Part shown: piece by piece, positions 53,208-61,454 of the stretch
How the letters are laid out: each line of letters starts with the position of its first letter
Numbering within the stretch: the stretch's first letter is position 1
NCBI GenBank assembly: GCA_965214205.1
Contig: OZ243941.1
Span: forward strand, 744,001-808,000
Source of the DNA: G963663315 sp965214205
GTDB lineage: Bacteria > Pseudomonadota > Gammaproteobacteria > Arenicellales > Poriferihabitantaceae
Direction: 5' to 3'
Length of the DNA stretch: 64,000 nucleotides
The notes under the pieces: generated by a model
Databases searched by the model: none
Told to the model about the DNA's origin: nothing
Seen by the model: only the letters and a program-made list of their open reading frames with translations
Position numbers and translations under genes: made by a program

Positions 53208-54503
53208 TTGAACCTTTACGAATACCAGGGCAAGCGCCTTCTGGAAGGGGCTGGAATCCTGACTCCTCCCGGGGAAATTGCGGCCACTCCCGAACAGGCT
53301 GAAGAAGTCGCGACGCGTCTCGGCGGCGACCGCTGGATGATCAAGGCGCAGGTTCTATCCAGCGGCCGCGCTCGCGGTTCTTTTGTCGATGTGGACCGGT
53401 TTCGGGGTTTGGATCCGGTCGGCGGCGTCCATCAGGTAAATAATCACCTGGATGTCCATCCGTATGCCAATGCGATGCTGGGAAATATTCTGAAGGCCGC
53501 GCAAACCGGAGAAGGAGGCGCGGTCGTTGAGCGGGTTTATCTGGAAAAGGTGCTGGAATTCGAGCGCGAACTTTCGATGGCGATGCTGGTGGACGCGAAG
53601 CTGGGGAAAGTGGTCTTGCTGTATTCGAACCATGGCGGGTCCGATATTGAATCGGTTGCGGCACAGGAACCGGAATCCATATACAAGCTGGTCATTGAAG
53701 AGGATGCCGGGGCCACGCCGGCGCAGCTTGAAACGCTCACCGGAAACCTCAACCTGACCGGTAAACTGGCTGATCAGGCAAAACAGATCGTGCGTAAAAT
53801 CCATAGCCTGTTTGTTGACCGGGACGCGAGTTTGATCGAAATCAATCCTTTGGCCGTTGTCGGCGGGGACCTGGTGGCGCTGGATTCAAAGATTGCGCTG
53901 GATGACAATGCGATGTTCCGTCAGCGGCAAAACCGGTATCTGGCGCAGGACGCCTGGCGGCCGGATGATCGGCTGCAGGCCAGCAAGCATGGTTTCAACT
54001 ATTTCAGGATGGATGGAAATATCGGTTTTCTGGCAGTCGGAGCGGGGTTGTCCATGGCGACGATTGACGCCATCAAATATCTGGGCGGTGAGTCGGCGAA
54101 CTTTCTGGATTTGCCCCCGGATTCAAAGATTGCGCGCAGCCGCAGCGCTATTGAGCAGGTTTTGAACACCCCGTCTGTGGACTGTTTTCTGATCAATGTG
54201 TTTGGCGGCGGCATCATGCGGTGCGATACGATCGCCGATGCGCTGTTACTGATCAACCGGTCAGCGCCCATTACAGTCCCGGTGGTTGTCCGGTTCTCGG
54301 GCACCAATGCGGATTTGGCCAAACGCCGGTTAAGAGAATCCATGCCGCAGGTTTTTATTGCCGGAAGCATGGCCCAGGCCGCGCTGAAAGCGGTTGAAAT
54401 TGCCGCAGACGCCGGCTCAGCCGGCAAACGGTTGCCGCAGGCCGATGAGCATTCACTGGTCGGGCGAGTCAAAAAGCTGCTGGTTGGCGGAAAACAGGGA
54501 TAA
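53208..54503 (+). CDS. SucC-like acid-CoA ligase beta subunit (ADP-forming, substrate unknown)
   Basis: About 431-aa ATP-grasp protein beginning NLYEYQGKRLLEGAGILTPP, longer than the usual 388-aa SucC by about 40 residues. The C-terminal domain has FLINVFGGGIMRCDTIADAL and VVRFSGTNADLAKRRL. Succinate and malate ligases I know usually have one glycine fewer in the first motif and LEGTN in the second, so the acid may differ. Start is uncertain: TTG 53208 gives the family N-terminus; TTG 53154 is earlier. Pairs with the next gene 3 bp downstream. Confidence 0.82.
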   Translation: MNLYEYQGKRLLEGAGILTPPGEIAATPEQAEEVATRLGGDRWMIKAQVLSSGRARGSFVDVDRFRGLDPVGGVHQVNNHLDVHPYANAMLGNILKAAQTGEGGAVVERVYLEKVLEFERELSMAMLVDAKLGKVVLLYSNHGGSDIESVAAQEPESIYKLVIEEDAGATPAQLETLTGNLNLTGKLADQAKQIVRKIHSLFVDRDASLIEINPLAVVGGDLVALDSKIALDDNAMFRQRQNRYLAQDAWRPDDRLQASKHGFNYFRMDGNIGFLAVGAGLSMATIDAIKYLGGESANFLDLPPDSKIARSRSAIEQVLNTPSVDCFLINVFGGGIMRCDTIADALLLINRSAPITVPVVVRFSGTNADLAKRRLRESMPQVFIAGSMAQAALKAVEIAADAGSAGKRLPQADEHSLVGRVKKLLVGGKQG

Positions 54504-54506
54504 TCC

Positions 54507-55385
54507 ATGTCCATTCTGGTTGATTCTTCCACTCGCGTCATCTGTCAGGGAATAACCGGCAGTCAGGCCACGTTCTATGTCGAGCGCGCAATTTCATCCG
54601 GCACAAAAATGGTGGGCGGAGTCAGGCCGGGCAAGGGCGGAGGCCGTCATCTGGGGTTGCCGGTTTTCGACAGCGTAGAACGGGCGAAAGCCGAAACACA
54701 AGCCGATACGACCGTCATTTTCGTGCCGAAGGAGTCCGCGGCGGCGGCCATGATCGAGGCGATTGAAGCGGAAATGACGCTGATTGTCTGTATCACTGAG
54801 CATATCCCGGTACTGGATATGGTCCGTGTGGCGCGGATGCTGGAGCAGGGTAATTCCACATTGATCGGGCCTAACAGCCCCGGGATCATCACACCACAAG
54901 GCTGCCGGATTGGTATCATGCCGGCCGAGATTTTCAAGCCGGGGCGCGTCGGCGTGGTTTCCCGTTCAAGTACATTGACCTACGAAGCGGTGTCGCAAAC
55001 GACTGCCGCCGGGCTGGGTCAGTCAACCTGTATCGGCATTGGCGGCGACCCGGTGCATGGAATCAATTTTGTCGATTGTCTGAAGCTGTTCAATGACGAC
55101 CCGGAAACCGATGGGATTGTTCTGATTGGCGAGATCGGAGGAACCGAAGAAGAGCAGGCGGCGCAGTATCTGTCGGAACAGTCCGGTTCAAAGCCGGTGG
55201 TCGCGTATATCGCCGGGCAACACGCGCCCAGCGAGCGTCGTATGGGTCATGCCAGCGCTATCATTGAACATAACGCGGGTTCGGCTACAGGAAAAATGGC
55301 GTTGCTCGTGGAAGCCGGGGTGACCGTCGTTGAATCTCCGGTTCATATCGGCGCTACCATTTTCGGCATGTTGAAGCCGGTATAA
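54507..55385 (+). CDS. SucD-like acid-CoA ligase alpha subunit
   Basis: 292-aa CoA-binding subunit. The N-terminal CQGITGSQATFYVERAI binds CoA. The phosphorylated His is H248 in RRMGHASAII, and IGEIGGTEEEQA carries the conserved Glu (about 209). The enzyme activates a carboxylate to its CoA thioester with ATP. With the SucC-like partner it could act on succinate, malate or another small acid. No TCA-cycle genes flank it, and the transporter and CoA genes downstream argue for a catabolic substrate. Confidence 0.88.
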   Translation: MSILVDSSTRVICQGITGSQATFYVERAISSGTKMVGGVRPGKGGGRHLGLPVFDSVERAKAETQADTTVIFVPKESAAAAMIEAIEAEMTLIVCITEHIPVLDMVRVARMLEQGNSTLIGPNSPGIITPQGCRIGIMPAEIFKPGRVGVVSRSSTLTYEAVSQTTAAGLGQSTCIGIGGDPVHGINFVDCLKLFNDDPETDGIVLIGEIGGTEEEQAAQYLSEQSGSKPVVAYIAGQHAPSERRMGHASAIIEHNAGSATGKMALLVEAGVTVVESPVHIGATIFGMLKPV

Positions 55386-55521
55386 CCGGGTTTGGATTTG
55401 TCAGTCCCGATAGAGTAGTATTAACGGGTCACTCGCAAAGTGACGATGCCACCTGACCGTTCGGGCACGAGTTTTGCACCCGGAAATGCTTTACAACGGG
55501 AATCAGGTTGGTTATTCTTGG

Positions 55522-55551
55522 AATTGGTATGTGGTATACCAGATACCAATT
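55522..55551. promoter_or_regulatory. 30-bp palindromic operator upstream of tctC
   Basis: The sequence AATTGGTATG TGGTATACCA GATACCAATT is an inverted repeat in which 14 of 15 base pairs match. The perfect core TGGTATACCA (55532-55541) resembles operators of FCD-type GntR repressors, and such a regulator gene is in this cluster. It lies about 80 bases before the tctC ATG. The rest of the 243-bp gap shows no gene. Confidence 0.7.
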
Positions 55552-55628
55552 TGAAATTACCCAGGCCGGCTGTTTGCGGATTTTTGGGCTTACGGCCCGG
55601 TTCGGGATCACATTTTTGGAGATTATTA

Positions 55629-56627
55629 ATGATTAAGCAAGCAAAAGCCTTACTGCTGGCAGCCCTTCTTGTAGTGGTTGGCGCGGGTACCGGCTATTCC
55701 CAGTCAGCATCAGCCTGGGAACCTAAAAAACCCGTTGAGTTGATTATCATGGCCGGCGCAGGTGGGGGTGCAGATCAGATTGCACGACTGTTGCAGGGGT
55801 TGATTGAATCAAAAGATCTTTCACCTCGCCCTTTTATTCCGATAAACAAGCCTGGCGGCTCCGGCGGTGAAGCCTTGCGCTATCTGCAGGACAAGGCAGG
55901 TGACGACCATACCGTACTGGTTACGCTCAACAGCTTTTATACGACTCCGATCATCCAGAAGGAACTTGGCGTTGATGTCAGTAACTTTACCCCGATCGGG
56001 CGCATGGCTGTGGATAACTTTCTGTTGTGGGTTCATGCCGACATGGCCGATATAACCGATCTGGACAGCTATATCGCGGCGGTAAAAGCGAAAGGCAACA
56101 CCTGGAAAGTCGGGGGTACCGGTACCGGCCAGGAGGATTCCATCCTGACCGCGATGATGGAACAGACATTCGGTTATGAAGTGACTTATATTCCTTTCCC
56201 GGGTGGCGGCACGGTCGCTAAAAACCTGGTCGGCAAGCACATTGACTCAACCGTCAACAATCCTGCCGAGCAAAATGAATTCTATCGCGCGGGGAATACC
56301 AAGCCCTTGGTTCAGTTCACGGCGGAGCGGCTTCCGGCATACCCCGATATTCCCACCGCGAAAGAGTTGGGCGTGGACATGCAGTACTACATGCAGCGTT
56401 CAATCAACGGACCTCCGGGAATGTCAGCCGAAGCGCAGTCTTTCTACATTGATCTGTTCAAGCAACTGTTCGATTCTGAAGAATGGCAGAAATTCTGCAC
56501 GGAGGATGGTCTGGCCTGCGATACCTGGCTGGCGGGCAGTGACCTTGGCGCCTACCATCAAGATCAGATTGCGCTCCACAAAAATCTGATTGAAGCCGTC
56601 GGCGCGTCTGCAATTACCGGCGAGTAA
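55629..56627 (+). CDS. tctC: Tripartite tricarboxylate transporter substrate-binding protein (TctC family)
   Basis: 332-aa periplasmic binding protein. A signal peptide (MIKQAKALLLAALLVVVGAG, cleavage near AWEP) is followed by the Bug/TctC fold, with PVELIIMAGAGGGADQIARL, PINKPGGSGGEALRYL and YPDIPTAKELG. It captures a carboxylate for the TctAB membrane unit. ATG 55629 has GGAG at good spacing. Bug-family sequence does not reveal the ligand. Confidence 0.93.
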   Translation: MIKQAKALLLAALLVVVGAGTGYSQSASAWEPKKPVELIIMAGAGGGADQIARLLQGLIESKDLSPRPFIPINKPGGSGGEALRYLQDKAGDDHTVLVTLNSFYTTPIIQKELGVDVSNFTPIGRMAVDNFLLWVHADMADITDLDSYIAAVKAKGNTWKVGGTGTGQEDSILTAMMEQTFGYEVTYIPFPGGGTVAKNLVGKHIDSTVNNPAEQNEFYRAGNTKPLVQFTAERLPAYPDIPTAKELGVDMQYYMQRSINGPPGMSAEAQSFYIDLFKQLFDSEEWQKFCTEDGLACDTWLAGSDLGAYHQDQIALHKNLIEAVGASAITGE

Positions 56628-56639
56628 TTCGTTGCCCCC

Positions 56640-56719
56640 AATGTGTCGCCCGGATTCAGGGCTGACACATTGCAGGGCCGCTGTCCGGGATGGTCTGGCG
56701 AGGCGTTCCGCCTCGTCAG
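56640..56719 (+). promoter_or_regulatory. Two strong hairpins between tctC and tctB
   Basis: Hairpin 1: AATGTGTC-GCCC (56640-56651) pairs with GGGC-T-GACACATT (56659-56671), a 12-bp stem with one bulged base. Hairpin 2: CTGGCGAGGCG (56695-56705), loop TTC, CGCCTCGTCAG (56709-56719), an 11-bp stem with one GU pair. Neither is followed by a U-run, so they more likely block 3' decay or act as partial terminators, leaving more binding protein than membrane subunits. Confidence 0.6.
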
Positions 56720-56771
56720 CTACCCCGGCGGGCAGGTTAATAATTGTGCCAGATGAAAACCAGAGGTTGAC

Positions 56772-57278
56772 ATGACAGTACGGACGGCTGAGTTGGTGAT
56801 GGCCCTCGTTTGCGCGCTGTGTTCAATCGCTCTGATGATGAAAAGCGCTGAGCTGAATATTGGCTGGATCGAGGACCGCGGTCCCGGCTCCGGGGCTTGG
56901 CCTTTCTGGTTGTCTGCCGGGATGCTGCTGGCTTCCCTGGCCACGGTTTATCGCTGGTTTCGTCGGATCACCCCGGAATCGCGCTCGCTGGAACCCTATA
57001 TCAGCCGGGACGCGTTGCTGGTTGTCGGGATTTCCGCCGGCGCCATCCTGTTTTTGCTGGTCGGTACCCATCTGGTCGGGATTTACGCGTCACTGCTGCT
57101 GTTCCTGCTGTTTTATCTGCGTTTCGTGGGTCATCATACCTGGCTGCTGACCGTTGTGGTGATGGTTGCGGTTCCGGTATTCATATTCTGTCTGTTTGAA
57201 TGGGCGCTTAAAATACCTCTGCCGAAGGCGGGGACCGAGCCGTTGTTTTACCCGATTTACGATCTGATGTATTCCTGA
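56772..57278 (+). CDS. tctB: Tripartite tricarboxylate transporter small membrane subunit (TctB family)
   Basis: 168-aa protein with four predicted membrane helices, and the typical loop DRGPGSGAWPFWLSAGMLL between the first and second. It forms the small membrane subunit with TctA. It lies 144 bp after tctC, across two hairpins, and 52 bp before tctA. Confidence 0.88.
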   Translation: MTVRTAELVMALVCALCSIALMMKSAELNIGWIEDRGPGSGAWPFWLSAGMLLASLATVYRWFRRITPESRSLEPYISRDALLVVGISAGAILFLLVGTHLVGIYASLLLFLLFYLRFVGHHTWLLTVVVMVAVPVFIFCLFEWALKIPLPKAGTEPLFYPIYDLMYS

Positions 57279-57330
57279 TGCGAGTCGAAATCGATACCAA
57301 TGATAACAGTGACACCGGACGGGCGAAATA

Positions 57331-58863
57331 ATGCTTGATGCGGTAGTGCCGTTGTTGATGGCCGGGTTGCTTGAGGCGTTGCAACCCACCAATTTTCTGA
57401 TGATTCTGATCGGCTGCACGATCGGGTTGCTGGTAGGAGCCATGCCCGGTCTGGGATCGGTGAACGGGGTTGCCATATTGTTGCCCGTCACTTTTCTGGT
57501 GCCTCCGACCGCGGCGATCATATTCCTCGCCGCAATTTATTATGGCGCCATGTATGGCGGCGCCATCAGTTCCATCACATTGGGGATCCCCGGCGCTTCG
57601 ACTGCGGTAGCCACTGTTTTCGATGGCCGCCCACTGGCGCAATCCGGCCAGTCGGACAAGGCTCTGACCGCTGCGGCGGTTGCCTCATTCATTGGCGGCA
57701 CAGTATCGGTTGTGCTGTTCACATTATTCGCGCCGCCACTGGCGGTTTTCGCGCTTAAATTCGGGCCAACAGAAGAGTTCGCCCTGATGGTTCTGGCTTT
57801 CGCGACCTTTATCGGACTCGGCGGAGACGATATACCCAAGACCATTTTCTCCATTCTGATCGGGCTGGTGCTGGCTTCGGTGGGCCTCGACATTATCTCC
57901 GGCCAGCCACGGCTGATTTTCGGCAATATTTCCGGGTTCCTTCACGGCGTCAACTTTCTGGTTCTGGCGATCGGGATTTATGGCATTGGCGAGATGTTGT
58001 GGACGCTCGAATCCACCCGCGGCAAGGTGGTCGTGCACAATGTCAAAATGTCGATGAAATCCACGCTGATAAACTTGCGGGATATCCGCAAATATATCGG
58101 CACGACTTCATTGGGATCATTTCTGGGTTTTTTCGTCGGCACGCTTCCTGCCGCTGGCGCCACTCCCGCTTCGCTGATGTCGTATGGCCTGGCGAAAACC
58201 TTTTCAAAGAATCCGGATTCCTTTGGTAAGGGCAATATCTCTGGGGTGGCCGCTCCGGAAGCGGCAAACAATGCCGCGTCAACGGGTTCCATGCTGCCAA
58301 TGATTACACTGGGTATTCCGGGGTCCCCGACAACCGCCATTCTGCTCGGCGGCATGATTATCTGGGGTCTGCGTCCGGGGCCGCTGCTGTTTTCTGAAAA
58401 CCCGGATTTCGTCTGGGGTCTGATCGGGTCGCTGTATGTCGCCAACATGGTTACATTATTGATCAACCTGGCGTTCATACCGATATTTGTCCGGGTCTTG
58501 ACCGTGCCATTTACGATCCTGGCGCCGATTATCTATATTCTTTGTGTGGTTGGCGGCTATGCGCCAACCCAGACCATGCATGACGTATGGCTGATGTTCC
58601 TGTTCGGCATCGTCGGGTATTTGCTGAGAAAACTGGATTATCCGGTGGCGCCAGCGGTATTAGCCATCGTCCTCGGGCCGCTCGCGGAGCGGTCTCTCAG
58701 ACAGACCCTGATCGGCTCTCATGGCGATGTCGCTGTCTTTTTCGAGCGTCCTATCTCCGCAGTTTGTATTGGCATAGCCGTCGCGCTGATTCTCTATCCC
58801 GTTATCCGCAAGCGAATGCGCGGCAAGGACCCGGCTGCCGCAAAGGGCGGCGGAACCGGTTAG
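57331..58863 (+). CDS. tctA: Tripartite tricarboxylate transporter large membrane subunit (TctA family)
   Basis: 510-aa protein with about 11-12 membrane helices and the duplicated TctA motifs: GAMPGLGSVNGVAILLPVTF and YYGAMYGGAISSITLGIPG in the first half, SMLPMITLGIPGSPTTAILL in the second. It is the transport channel, using ion gradients. Together with tctB and tctC it makes a complete secondary transporter. Confidence 0.95.
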   Translation: MLDAVVPLLMAGLLEALQPTNFLMILIGCTIGLLVGAMPGLGSVNGVAILLPVTFLVPPTAAIIFLAAIYYGAMYGGAISSITLGIPGASTAVATVFDGRPLAQSGQSDKALTAAAVASFIGGTVSVVLFTLFAPPLAVFALKFGPTEEFALMVLAFATFIGLGGDDIPKTIFSILIGLVLASVGLDIISGQPRLIFGNISGFLHGVNFLVLAIGIYGIGEMLWTLESTRGKVVVHNVKMSMKSTLINLRDIRKYIGTTSLGSFLGFFVGTLPAAGATPASLMSYGLAKTFSKNPDSFGKGNISGVAAPEAANNAASTGSMLPMITLGIPGSPTTAILLGGMIIWGLRPGPLLFSENPDFVWGLIGSLYVANMVTLLINLAFIPIFVRVLTVPFTILAPIIYILCVVGGYAPTQTMHDVWLMFLFGIVGYLLRKLDYPVAPAVLAIVLGPLAERSLRQTLIGSHGDVAVFFERPISAVCIGIAVALILYPVIRKRMRGKDPAAAKGGGTG

Positions 58864-58908
58864 GGAAATGCCGGAATCGATACTCGTGTCACTCAGGGAT
58901 GATTTCCC

Positions 58909-58918
58909 TGGTATACAA
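58909..58918. promoter_or_regulatory. Partial operator copy upstream of the GntR gene
   Basis: TGGTATACAA matches the core TGGTATACCA of the palindrome before tctC in nine of ten positions, and is followed by a second half-like AATAC. It is 40 bases before the regulator gene, consistent with autoregulation. The outer arms are not conserved. Confidence 0.5.
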
Positions 58919-58957
58919 AATACACAAGACACATAAAGGGCAAACGGAAGCACAGAA

Positions 58958-59650
58958 ATGGCGAATCCAAAAGTAAACCTGAAACCATTGGAAACCAATC
59001 TGATGCTCAAGGAGAAGGTTTATGCGGCGTTGAAGGAAGCCATCTCCGGGATGGATATTTACAGCGGAACCGAGGCGCCTGTCCTGGACGAAAGAAAACT
59101 GGCCAGCGACCTGAATGTCAGTCGAACCCCGGTGCGGGAGGCGATTACGCGCCTTGAGCAAGAGGGACTGGTCGAGACGATTCCGAGGCTGGGGATATTT
59201 GTCATCCGCAAAACCAAGAAACAGATACTGGAGATCATTCAGGTGTGGGCGGTACTTGAAGGCATAGCGGCCAGGATGGCGACGGAAAAGGCGACCGATG
59301 AAGAACTGGCATCGATGCGCAAACTGTTCGCCACCTTCGATGGCGCGAACATGGCGCGCGCTCACATTGATGAATACTCCGAGACCAATATCACCTTTCA
59401 TCAACGCCTGATCCAGTTGAGCAAGTGTGACCTGTTGATCGAGATGACCGAAGGATTGTTCATCCACATGCGCGCGATACGAAGAAAGACCATCAGTGAG
59501 CGCAATCGGGCGAGTGAATCCATTGTCGATCACATCCGTATTATCGAGGCCCTTGAAGCCCGTGACGCGCGGAAGGCGAAACGTCTGGTCGAAGACCATG
59601 CGATGTATCTTGCCGACCACGTCGATAAATTTGTCGATTACATTGAATGA
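58958..59650 (+). CDS. GntR-family transcriptional regulator, FCD subfamily
   Basis: 230-aa regulator with an N-terminal winged helix (about 10-80; LASDLNVSRTPVREAITRLE) and a helical C-terminal FCD ligand domain (about 90-225; ARMATEKATDEELASM to DHAMYLADHVDK). FCD regulators sense small organic acids and often repress neighbouring catabolic genes. It lies 94 bp after tctA and 4 bp before the ThDP enzyme gene, so it is probably cotranscribed with the latter. Confidence 0.92.
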   Translation: MANPKVNLKPLETNLMLKEKVYAALKEAISGMDIYSGTEAPVLDERKLASDLNVSRTPVREAITRLEQEGLVETIPRLGIFVIRKTKKQILEIIQVWAVLEGIAARMATEKATDEELASMRKLFATFDGANMARAHIDEYSETNITFHQRLIQLSKCDLLIEMTEGLFIHMRAIRRKTISERNRASESIVDHIRIIEALEARDARKAKRLVEDHAMYLADHVDKFVDYIE

Positions 59651-59654
59651 GTAA

Positions 59655-61415
59655 ATGATCATGAACAAAGAGCTGGACCAAAAAGCGCAATCCGATACCG
59701 CAACGGATACTCTTGCCAAAAAAAGCAGGGACCGGAACGTCATATCCGGCGGTCATCTCGTCGCCAGGGCCTTGCGTAACGAAGGGGTGGATACGATTTT
59801 CACATTGTGCGGCGGTCACATTATCGACATCTATGACGGTTGTATAGATGAGGGTATCCGTATAGTTGATGTTCGCCATGAGCAGACCGCGGCCCACGCG
59901 GCGGATGGTTATGCCCGCCAGACCGGGAAGCTCGGTTGTGTCGTAACGACCGCCGGACCCGGCTGCACCAATGCGGTGACCGGTATCGCGACCGCGTTTC
60001 GTTCGGAAAGCCCGGTGCTCCATATCGGTGGCCAGAGTTCGCTGACCCAGCATAAAATGGGTTCGTTGCAGGATCTGCCTCATGTCGATATGATGACGCC
60101 GATCACCAAGTTCTCGTCCGGCGTGTTTTCAACAGAAAGGGTGGCCGACATGGTTTCGATGGCTGCCCGGGAATGTTTTAACGGCGCCTATGGCCCGTCC
60201 TATCTGGAAATCCCGCGGGATATCCTGGACCGCGAAATCCCTCTGGAAAGCGCGGTAACGCCTGAGCCGGGTCGTTACCGCGCATCGGTACGCTCAATCG
60301 GCGATCCCGCCGATATCGAGAAACTGGCCGACATTCTGGTCAGGGCGGAAAGGCCCGCCGTCCTTTTCGGTCAACAGGTCTGGAGCAGCGGCGGGCATCA
60401 GGACGCAATCAACTTCGTTCGCTCGCTGGATATTCCCGCCTACATGAACGGCGCCAGCCGGGGGATGCTGCCGAATGACGATCCTCACCATTTCGACCGT
60501 ACCCGGCGGGACGCGTTTTCAAACGCCGACGTGATCCTGATTGTCGGTACTCCCTTTGATTTCAGGATGGGGTACGGCAAGCGGATTTCGAGCAAGGCGA
60601 CATTGATTCAAATCGATCAAAGCTATGCGACCGTGGGTAAAAACCGGGATATCAGCCTGGGGCTGGCGGGTGATCCGGGGGCGATACTGGCGGCAACGGA
60701 ACAGGCGGCATCGGACCGGATTGATCAGGGCGCGCGTCAGGCCCGGCAAAAATGGATGGCTGAATTGCGTGTGATCGAAGCGACCAAACTGGCAAAGTTA
60801 ATGCCCATGTTTACAACCGATCAAAATCCGATTCATCCTTATCGGCTGGCCTGGGAAATTAATGAGTTTCTGGGTGAAGATACGATTTATATCGGCGATG
60901 GCGGCGATATCGTGACCATTTCGGCGCAGGCCGTTCGTCCGAGGAACCCGGGCCAGTGGATGGACCCGGGGGCATTGGGTTCGCTCGGTGTCGGCACCGG
61001 CTTTTCGATGGCGGCCAAGCTGGCCAATCCGGATAAAGAAGTGATGTGCCTGTATGGCGATGGTTCATTCGGCATGACCGCCTTTGATATGGAAACCGCT
61101 CAGCGATTCGGCGCGCCTTATCTCGCTGTGGTCGGCAACAATTCGGCGATGAATCAGATCCGATACGGGCAGATCACGAAATATGGCGTGGAACGGGGCA
61201 GTGTCGGCAACAAGCTGGGCGACATTCCTTTTGGCAGGTTCGGAGAAATGATCGGCGGCTATGGTGAAGAGGTTCATGAGGCTCGTGAAATCCAGCCGGC
61301 GCTGCAGCGGGCGCGTGAAGCCATCGCGAAAACCGGCCACTGCGCGGTGGTCAATGTCTGGGTGGATCCTGATGAATACGCGCCCGGCACCAAGGCCCAG
61401 ACCATGTATAAATAG
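59655..61415 (+). CDS. ThDP-dependent enzyme, oxalyl-CoA decarboxylase / 2-hydroxyacyl-CoA lyase / acetolactate synthase superfamily
   Basis: 586-aa three-domain ThDP enzyme. The cofactor-activating Glu is E76 in VRHEQTAAHAADGYA. The ThDP-Mg motif starts at GDGSFGMTAFDMET (about 467) and ends at NN (about 494, VVGNNSAMNQ). The C-terminal end is APGTKAQTMYK. Automated annotation would say acetolactate synthase, but there is no small subunit or ilv gene, and the next gene is frc-like, which fits cleavage of an acyl-CoA to formyl-CoA. It lacks the NNGGIY segment I recall from Oxc and HACL, so it is not a standard member of either. Start ATG 59655 or 59661. Confidence 0.8.
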   Translation: MIMNKELDQKAQSDTATDTLAKKSRDRNVISGGHLVARALRNEGVDTIFTLCGGHIIDIYDGCIDEGIRIVDVRHEQTAAHAADGYARQTGKLGCVVTTAGPGCTNAVTGIATAFRSESPVLHIGGQSSLTQHKMGSLQDLPHVDMMTPITKFSSGVFSTERVADMVSMAARECFNGAYGPSYLEIPRDILDREIPLESAVTPEPGRYRASVRSIGDPADIEKLADILVRAERPAVLFGQQVWSSGGHQDAINFVRSLDIPAYMNGASRGMLPNDDPHHFDRTRRDAFSNADVILIVGTPFDFRMGYGKRISSKATLIQIDQSYATVGKNRDISLGLAGDPGAILAATEQAASDRIDQGARQARQKWMAELRVIEATKLAKLMPMFTTDQNPIHPYRLAWEINEFLGEDTIYIGDGGDIVTISAQAVRPRNPGQWMDPGALGSLGVGTGFSMAAKLANPDKEVMCLYGDGSFGMTAFDMETAQRFGAPYLAVVGNNSAMNQIRYGQITKYGVERGSVGNKLGDIPFGRFGEMIGGYGEEVHEAREIQPALQRAREAIAKTGHCAVVNVWVDPDEYAPGTKAQTMYK

Positions 61416-61454
61416 GCATTCGGATCAACATTAATTTTAGAAGAAACAATAATT

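Noticed and set aside
59655..61415. Biosynthetic acetolactate synthase large subunit (ilvB/ilvI)
   Set aside because: No small subunit, no ilvC/leu genes, and the direct neighbours are CoA-transferase and formyltransferase genes.
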